Assembly (NCBI GenBank): GCA_910589415.1
Contig: OU342631.1
Span: 21,390,001-21,454,000 of the forward strand
Length of the DNA: 64,000 bases
Direction: 5' to 3'
DNA from: Malachius bipustulatus
Lineage: Eukaryota > Arthropoda > Insecta > Coleoptera > Melyridae
In this document: positions 59,201 to 64,000 of the stretch, piece by piece
Numbering within the stretch: position 1 is the first letter of the stretch
Layout of the letters: every line of letters starts with the position of its first letter
Notes under the pieces: model-generated
What the model was told of the DNA's origin: nothing
What the model saw: only the letters and a program-made list of their open reading frames with translations
The model's database searches: none
Position numbers and translations under genes: made by a program

Positions 59201-62200
59201 ATATTACCACAATCTTACCATACATTATATGGCAATATTACCGGTGAATATTATAACATGCGAATCTTACCATGCATTTTAACGGTAATATTCCCAGTAA
59301 AAATTATATAACGCTCCCAAAAAGAAAATAAATCTCAATTTTCAAATCTTTTTTAGAAGGATATGTTCTCTGAAAAACGCAAAATAATCGAATCGACCGA
59401 AATAAATACTCAAACTGACTTGATTCCTGAAAAAGTCCTGAAGAAATCGGAGTCATTCTCGGTAGGGCTGATGCATTCCCTCTGGAGTATTTTTATTACA
59501 AATTCGATTTACAGGGCAGTAGTAAACTTCAGCAACAAATCGTAATTGACGAGAGAAAAGCAGTAAATAAATTCGCCACTCTTCCTGCAAGAAAAACTGA
59601 GACCCCTAAAATTAAAACTCGACGTTTTATTGAGATTGAAATCAAAGATACCAAATTGGAGCCAAATTATGCTTTGAAACGGCAAAACACATTACCGGTA
59701 AGGAAATAATATTACCACAATCTTACCATACATTATATGGCAATATTACCGGTGAATATTATAACATGCGAATCTTACCATGCATTTTAACGGTAATATT
59801 CCCAGTAAAAATTATATAACGCTCCCAAAAAGAAAATCAATCTCAATTTTCAAATCTTTTTTAGAAGGATATGTTCTCTGAAAAACGCAAAATAATCGAA
59901 TCGACCAAAATAAATACTCAAACTGACTTGATTCCTGAAAAAGTCCTGAAGAAATCGGAGTCATTCTCGGTAGGTCTACAATATGAATTCCCTCTGGAAT
60001 TTTTTATTATTAATTCGATTTACAGGGCAGTAGTAAACTTCAGCATCAAATCATAGTAGACGAGAGAAAGACAGTAAATAAATTCGCCACTCTTCCTGCA
60101 AGAAAACCTGAGACCCCTAAAATTAAAACTCGTCGTTTTATTGAGGTTGAAATCAAAGATACTAAATTGGAGCCAAATTATGCTTTGAAACGGCAAAACA
60201 CATTACCGGTAAGGGGGTTACTTTACCGCGATGTTACCATTAATTTTAACGGTAACATTACCGGTTAAAATACAACACACTCCTATAAATAAAACAGCTC
60301 TCAATTTTTTAATATTTTTAGAAGGATATGTTCTCTGAAAAACGCAAAACAATCGAATCGACCGAAATAAATACTCAAACTGACTTGATTCCTGAAAAAG
60401 TCCTGAAGAAATCGGAGTCATTCTCGGTAGGGCTGTAATATGCATTCCCTCTGGAGTATTTTTATTACAAATTCAATTTACAGGGCAGTAGTAAACTTCA
60501 GCAACAAATCGTAATTGACGAGAGAAAGATAGTAAATAAATTCGCCACTCTTCCTGCAAGGAAACCTGAGACCCCTAAAATTAAAACTCGTCGTTTTATT
60601 GAGGTTGAAATTAAAGATACTAAATTGGAGCCAAATTATGCTTTGAAACGGCAAAACACATTACCGGTAGGGGGGTTACTTTACCGCGATGTTACCATTC
60701 ATTTTAACGGTAACATTACCGGTTAAAATTACAACACACTCCCATAAATAAAATAGCTCTCAATTTTTTAATATTTTTAGAAGGATATGTTCTCTGAAAA
60801 ACGCAAAACAATCGAATCGACCGAAATAAATACTCAAACTGACTTGATTCCTGAAAAAATCCTGAAGAAATCGGAGTCATTCTCGGTAGGGCTGTAATAT
60901 GCATTCCCTCTGGAGTATTTTTATTACAAATTCAATTTACAGGGCAGTAGTAAACTTCAGCAACAAATCGTAATTGACGAGAGAAAGATAGTAAATAAAT
61001 TCGCCACTCTTCCTGCAAGGAAACCTGAGACCCCTAAAATTAAAACTCGTCGTTTTATTGAGGTTGAAATTAAAGATACCAAATTGGAGCCAAATTATGC
61101 TTTGAAACGGCAAAACACATTACCGGTAGGGGGGTTACTTTACCGCGATGTTACCATTCATTTTAACGGTAACATTACCGGTTAAAATTACAACACACTC
61201 CCATAAATAAAATAGCTCTCAATTTTTTAATATTTTTAGAAGGATATGTTCTCTGAAAAACGCAAAACAATCGAATCGACCGAAATAAATACTCAAACTG
61301 ACTTGATTCCTGAAAAAATCCTGAAGAAATCGGAGTCATTCTCGGTAGGGCTACAATATGAATTCCAATGGCATTTTTTTTGTAAATTCGATTTACAGGA
61401 TACTAGTAAACTTCAGCAACAAATCATAGTAGACGAGAGAAAGATAGTAAATAAATTCACTACTCTTCCTGCAAGAAAAACAGAGACCCCTAAAATTAAA
61501 ACTCGTCGTTTTATTGAAGTTGAAATTAAAGATACCAAATTGGAGCCAAATCATTGTTTGAAACGGCAAAACACATTACCGGTAAGGAAATAATATTACC
61601 AGAATCTTACCATATATTTTAACGATAATATTAACGGTGAAAATTACAATACGCTCCCACACATAAAATTGCTCCCAATTTTAATTTTTTTAGAAGGATA
61701 TGTTCTCTGAAAAACGCAAAGAAATTGAATCGACAGAAATAAAAACTCAAACCGACTTGGGTGCTGAAAAAAACCTGAAGAAATGGGAATCATTCTCGGT
61801 AGGGCTAATAAAATACTCGGTAGGGCTAATCAGTTCAATTATTTTTTTTTAACATGATTTACAGGGTAGTAGTCAGTTTCAACATCAAATAAAAGGTGAC
61901 CAGAGAACGTTATTTGATAAATTCACAAGTCTTCCTACAAAAAAATTCGTAGAAAAGGAGGCTCCTGAAATTAAGACTCGTCGTTTTATAGAGGTTGAAA
62001 TTAAAGACACAAAATTCGAACCTAATTGTTTTTTGAAACGACAGAACACATTACCGGTAAGGAAATCAGTATCACCAAATATATTGCCGGTGAAAATATT
62101 AATGAGCAGCATATATGAAATTATTTTATATATTTTTCAGAAGGATATGTTCTCTGAAAAAAGCAAGAAAATTGAATCGCTGCGTGCGAAATCTGAATCG

Positions 62201-64000
62201 AGTCCTGAAAGGGTCCTTAAGAAATCTGAATCCTTTTCGGTATGCTCCCATAATTATTTTACTACATTTATAGGATTTAGAATTTTTCAATGTTGTCATC
62301 ATGACTGATGTAGGTATTACATTTCAGGGAGTACATTCTAACACACAAATTTACGAAGTTAATAATAATAAACTGGTTGAAGAAAATTTCATGAATCAAC
62401 ATTCCAGTCTTCCGTTAGCCAATAGTTACAACTTAAATCCAAAAATAAATACTCGCCGATTTGTTGAAGTTGAAGTTGTAGAAACAAAATTTGAGCCATG
62501 TGTTCAAAAGTGTAAATCTTTACCGGTAAGATCTTTAGGGAGTTCTATAAATATACAAAATGTTAGTAATCTAATCATTCTGCCCATTTGGAAGTAAGAA
62601 AGACAAATGGAACAGGAAAGTGACAGAAAGTCAATAGGAATAATAATTTGTTAATGCAATGCTTTTTCGTTAAATATCGTTTTAGGTCTTATTGTTTTTT
62701 GAATATTATCTGATGAAGCTGTTATTGGAATTTGAATGCAATATTTTTTTCTAACATTATTTTCCTTTTCCATTATTGGCAATTAGCAAAAAAATGAATA
62801 TTTCGGTTTTTATACACCTTTTCTGTCATTTTCCCAAGTAAAAGCTGGTCTAAAATTTACGCAAACCTAGACCCAAATTTGAGCTTCTTTTATTTTATGC
62901 TCTCAGAAGTGAGGCCAACTGAAAAATGTTGGTATAATAATTTAATAACCTCAAAACCCAGATAGGAACCTTTTTCATTTAAGAAATACTCGTGAATTAC
63001 TTACTTTTTTTATCCAAAATATTTTTATTTTTTTTAATTTTTATTATCGGGATGTTAAGAAATTTCTAGTTAGGTATCAAAAATCGACTCCATGTGTTTT
63101 GAAGTCCGTATGCGTAGATAAGAATGTTCTGTATGAGCACATAAAATAAGGACTGCAAGTTTTCACATTCAGTTTTGTGATTTCAAGAACGGTAATGAAA
63201 AATATGAAGATTTAGAGCCTCTTTGTGGTTCAGTGCAAAAATTAAAAACCTCTCCTATTTCGTTACTTGAAAAATAAGGCAGAATGATTACCTATTATTC
63301 TTCTTAAAATTACTACATTCTTACAATCTTAAATACATTCTTATATTTAATAATTTTTAGTCATTTTTGAGATCTAATAGCGACGTAAGTCAAAATGAAG
63401 TTCCATTTATTGAAAACGAAATTGATATCAAAAATAAAGAAGTGGTAAATAAATCACAATCATTTTCGGTGAGATCAAACAAAATCTGTCATATTAAAAT
63501 GAAAACTCTATTATGATTTTTGTAGGAATCGCGTATAAAAAATTTTGAAATACAACCCGTGGAGTTGAATCAAAGCTTGATCATAAAGAATGACGATGCT
63601 GGTTTTCCGGTAAGTTCCAATTAGGATAACACTCAGCTCAGAAAGAAAAAGTCTTCTTTTTGTTTATATTATAGAGCTCAAATAATGGAACTCGAAGATT
63701 TATCGAAATCGAAATCAAGGATACTAAGCTAGAGCCTCGTGAAAGAGAAAGTCTTTCATTACCGGTAAGAATATAGTATTAACCAGTAAATTCCATGAAA
63801 TATCCCGAATTCAATATTTCAGAGGTCTTTGAGCAACAATTTTGAGATTAAACGAGAATCTGATTCTACTGAAGTCGCAGCTACTGAAATACATTATAAC
63901 AGTCAGCTGAAAAAATCAGAATCCTTTTCGGTGAGGATATCTCGAGACATACTGGTACTGAATCGTTAATAATAATATTATTATAGGAATTTTCTACCAA
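50171..64000 (+). CDS. Exon-array gene: tandem two-exon modules, novel repeat protein (partial)
   Basis: A plus-strand host gene with 31 recognisable coding exons in the window and no end in sight. All exon boundaries are phase 0, and every splice site is GT-AG. The order is a 30-residue N-terminal exon, a 98-residue exon, then repeating exon types A (ending KKSESFS) and B (core RFIEVEIKDTKLEPN, ending RQNTLP). The roughly 1,400 residues are rich in Lys, Glu, Ser, Thr and Asn, with no transmembrane segment or globular fold visible, so the protein is probably intracellular and largely disordered. R-x-x-T-x-P at exon ends fits a phospho-dependent 14-3-3-type site; that function is inference. 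I do not recognise the family. A cytoskeletal or scaffold role is only a guess. Confidence 0.88.
50920..51551. mobile_element. TA-flanked MITE, family 1 copy B (632 bp)
   Basis: CAGGGTATTCCTAAATACCA at 50920 and the complement of GGAACAGCCTG ending at 51551 are flanked by TA. It shares the terminal TTCCTAAATA and the internal CAAAATTAATGGAAACGAGA word with 36924-37674 (there inverted), so both are one family. Confidence 0.8.
54605..54960. repeat. Possible single-ended MITE relic
   Basis: TACAGGCTGTTACTTAAGGG resembles MITE ends in this window. AAAATACAACTTTT near 54722 and AAAAGTTGTATTTT near 54926 are inverted, but no matching right end or TA duplication was found. Confidence 0.35.
55949..56244. 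mobile_element. MITE, ~26-bp TIR, GTGAGATT-rich (296 bp)
   Basis: GTGGTCATTAATTACCTGAA (55949) pairs with the right end ATGTAATTAATGGACTAC (56244). TCTCACGTGAGAT and CCCCTCCCC tracts lie inside. The pattern resembles a widespread class of arthropod hAT-like MITEs; no target duplication was confirmed. Confidence 0.6.
56425..56718 (+). CDS. Array gene exon 2 (98 codons)
   Basis: Acceptor ATTTTCAG|GAATCA, donor CAGTTG|GTAAGA. The peptide is polar and lysine-rich (RDSKRKSPLKQ) and has no A/B module, so it is the unique N-terminal domain. An in-frame ATG at 56395 just before the acceptor could serve an alternative promoter. Confidence 0.85.
56938..57015 (+). CDS. Array gene exon 3 (type A, short)
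   Basis: 26 codons between TTATAG and TCG|GTAAGA, ending EAQESFS. This is the first and most divergent type-A exon. Confidence 0.85.
57068..57145 (+). CDS. Array gene exon 4 (type b1)
   Basis: 26 codons between TTTTAG and TTACCG|GTAATT, ending KHPTLP. It corresponds to the first half of a type-B exon, here separated from the second half by an intron. Confidence 0.85.
57386..57493 (+). CDS. Array gene exon 5 (type b2)
   Basis: 36 codons between TATTAG and TTACCG|GTAAGA. It carries HRFIEVEIIDTKLEPN and the ending RRQLTLP, and corresponds to the second half of a type-B exon. Confidence 0.85.
57553..57651 (+). CDS. Array gene exon 6 (type A)
   Basis: 33 codons between TTTTAG and TCG|GTAGGA, with NMFSETRERFE and the ending KKSESYS. 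Confidence 0.88.
57706..57906 (+). CDS. Array gene exon 7 (type B)
   Basis: 67 codons between TTACAG and TTACCG|GTAAGA, with THRFIEIEIKDTKLEPN and KRQLTLP. The internal TSLPTKKF corresponds to the end of b1, so the b1/b2 intron is absent. Confidence 0.88.
58046..58150 (+). CDS. Array gene exon 8 (type A)
   Basis: 35 codons between TTTCAG and TCG|GTAGGC: EDMLSEKRKRIETTE then KKSESFS. Confidence 0.9.
58213..58422 (+). CDS. Array gene exon 9 (type B)
   Basis: 70 codons, the longest ordinary B exon. It has SSLPATKF, RRFIEVEIKDTKFEPN and KRQNTLP. The following intron carries TTACCGGTAA at 58448-58457 and TTACCGGTTA at 58460-58469. Confidence 0.9.
58515..58730 (+). CDS. Array gene exon 10 (hybrid A/B)
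   Basis: 72 codons that begin as type A (KDMFSEKRKTIESTE, then MKTQT) and change directly into type B (IVNERTAVKKF, ending RQNTLP). The A donor, the intron and the B acceptor are missing, yet the frame is kept. It looks like a deletion between an A and a B exon at a short shared CAAA-C word. Confidence 0.88.
58846..58950 (+). CDS. Array gene exon 11 (type A)
   Basis: 35 codons, KDMFSEKRKTIESTE then KKSDSFS; donor TCG|GTAGGG. The Glu-to-Asp change in the end motif is unique to this copy. Confidence 0.9.
59007..59189 (+). CDS. Array gene exon 12 (type B)
   Basis: 61 codons, GSSKLQHQI to KRQNTLP; donor TTACCG|GTAAGG. The next intron carries TTACCGGTGA at 59238-59247. Confidence 0.92.
59357..59461 (+). 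CDS. Array gene exon 13 (type A)
   Basis: 35 codons, KDMFSEKRKIIESTE then KKSESFS; donor TCG|GTAGGG; followed by a 53-bp intron. Confidence 0.92.
59515..59697 (+). CDS. Array gene exon 14 (type B)
   Basis: 61 codons; FIEIEIKDTKLEPN replaces FIEVEI. The downstream intron is nearly identical to the one after exon 12. Confidence 0.92.
59865..59969 (+). CDS. Array gene exon 15 (type A)
   Basis: 35 codons, almost identical to exon 13 except ESTK for ESTE; donor TCG|GTAGGT. Confidence 0.92.
60026..60208 (+). CDS. Array gene exon 16 (type B)
   Basis: 61 codons ending NYALKRQNTLP. The next intron is the shorter subtype (113 bp) with TTACCGGTTA at 60258-60267. Confidence 0.92.
60322..60426 (+). CDS. 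Array gene exon 17 (type A)
   Basis: 35 codons, KDMFSEKRKTIESTE to KKSESFS. Reading on into the intron meets a stop at once, so splicing is needed. Confidence 0.92.
60484..60666 (+). CDS. Array gene exon 18 (type B)
   Basis: 61 codons. Its donor is CCG|GTAGGG rather than GTAAGG, a weaker match to the U1 consensus, shared only with exon 20. Confidence 0.92.
60781..60885 (+). CDS. Array gene exon 19 (type A)
   Basis: 35 codons, differing from exon 17 by Ile for Val in EKILKK. The whole module with exon 20 nearly duplicates exons 17-18. Confidence 0.92.
60943..61125 (+). CDS. Array gene exon 20 (type B)
   Basis: 61 codons, protein-identical to exon 18 by eye. It has the same variant donor CCG|GTAGGG and a TTACCGGTTA copy in the intron at 61175-61184. 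Confidence 0.92.
61240..61344 (+). CDS. Array gene exon 21 (type A)
   Basis: 35 codons, same peptide as exon 19. The following intron is shorter and has diverged. Confidence 0.92.
61399..61581 (+). CDS. Array gene exon 22 (type B)
   Basis: 61 codons starting DTSKLQQQI; LEPNHCLKRQNTLP at the end; donor back to GTAAGG. Confidence 0.92.
61694..61798 (+). CDS. Array gene exon 23 (type A, two donors)
   Basis: 35 codons ending KKWESFS (Trp in place of Ser). The donor region is duplicated: TCGGTAGGGCTAAT recurs 21 bases later, so a second donor at 61819 would add seven in-frame residues (VGLIKYS). Confidence 0.9.
61865..62056 (+). CDS. Array gene exon 24 (type B)
   Basis: 64 codons, more diverged (TSLPTKKFVEKEAPEIK). 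Ends RQNTLP; donor TTACCG|GTAAGG. Confidence 0.9.
62141..62239 (+). CDS. Array gene exon 25 (type A)
   Basis: 33 codons, KDMFSEKSKKIES to KKSESFS; donor TCG|GTATGC. Confidence 0.9.
62328..62525 (+). CDS. Array gene exon 26 (type B)
   Basis: 66 codons, diverged: RRFVEVEVVETKFEP and the ending KCKSLP, without the R-Q-N-T pattern. Acceptor TTTCAG; donor TTACCG|GTAAGA. Confidence 0.88.
62526..63360 (+). other. Long intron between exons 26 and 27 (835 bp)
   Basis: This is the longest intron within the array part. It is AT-rich, and no further module exon with the expected acceptor, motif and donor was found in it. Confidence 0.7.
63361..63468 (+). CDS. Array gene exon 27 (type A)
   Basis: 36 codons ending NKSQSFS; donor TCG|GTGAGA. 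Diverged in its first half. Confidence 0.85.
63526..63609 (+). CDS. Array gene exon 28 (type b1)
   Basis: 28 codons ending DDAGFP; donor TTTCCG|GTAAGT. As with exon 4, it is a separate first half of a B unit. Confidence 0.85.
63675..63764 (+). CDS. Array gene exon 29 (type b2)
   Basis: 30 codons, TRRFIEIEIKDTKLEP then the ending ESLSLP; donor TTACCG|GTAAGA. Separate second half of a B unit. Confidence 0.87.
63823..63930 (+). CDS. Array gene exon 30 (type A)
   Basis: 36 codons ending KKSESFS; donor TCG|GTGAGG. Confidence 0.87.
63987..64000 (+). CDS. Array gene exon 31 (start only)
   Basis: Acceptor TTATAG then GAATTTTCTACC, phase 0. The position predicts a b1 or B exon. The exon runs off the window. 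Confidence 0.7.

Noticed and set aside
59363..61593. A set of separate short genes starting MFSEKRK
   Set aside because: Each is one exon read through its donor into an intron; all share phase-0 splice sites and belong to one gene.
58846..62239. CRISPR-like regular repeat array
   Set aside because: The repeats are coding exons with GT-AG introns and conserved peptide, not short direct repeats with unique spacers, and the window is eukaryotic.

Overview
This window is eukaryotic and almost certainly from an insect. It is strongly AT-rich, densely packed with Tc1/mariner-type inverted-repeat elements that duplicate TA, and carries a Ty3/Gypsy retroelement, two non-LTR retrotransposon remnants, and one intron-rich host gene with GT-AG splice sites. 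A beetle or another repeat-rich insect is plausible, but the order cannot be fixed from sequence alone. There are no prokaryotic features.

Layout. 1-12 kb is intergenic DNA carrying short inverted-repeat elements (331-622, 2597-3600, 3631-3786, 8653-9088, 10449-11134). 12041-23408 is a complete and apparently recent Gypsy element: 1.65 kb LTRs, a 4-bp target duplication, intact gag and pol joined by a recognisable -1 frameshift signal (A AAA AAC at 16079-16085 with a downstream stem), and 2.3 kb of non-coding sequence after pol built from small hairpins, some with compensatory changes. 24485-27387 is a stack of at least four palindromic elements inserted into one another. 30.9-33.1 kb is an unusual CpG-containing non-coding inverted-repeat block. 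33105-36794 is another stack, of three Tc1/mariner-type elements with two decayed transposases. 39150-41277 (minus) is a 5'-truncated I-type LINE with reverse transcriptase and RNase H. 41380-43280 (minus) is a decayed RTE-like LINE.

The host gene. A plus-strand gene starts at ATG 50171. After a 6.2 kb intron it continues from 56425 beyond the right edge of the window. I can place 31 coding exons (about 1,400 codons), every one phase 0 at both ends. From 56938 on, two exon types alternate. Type A is about 35 codons and ends in KKSESFS. Type B is about 61-70 codons, with a core RFIEVEIKDTKLEPN and the ending LKRQNTLP. They form a tandem two-exon module of about 450-510 bp, with central copies nearly identical even in their introns. 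The type-B donors lie inside a self-complementary motif, TTACCGGTAA, that recurs inside the introns. The predicted protein is polar, probably disordered, and repeats R-Q-N-T-L-P and K-K-S-E-S-F-S, which look like phosphorylation or 14-3-3-type motifs. I do not recognise the family. I consider this gene the most interesting object here: a phase-0 exon array suited to alternative splicing and copy-number change, with a possible RNA-pairing layer at its donors. The retroelement hairpin array is second.
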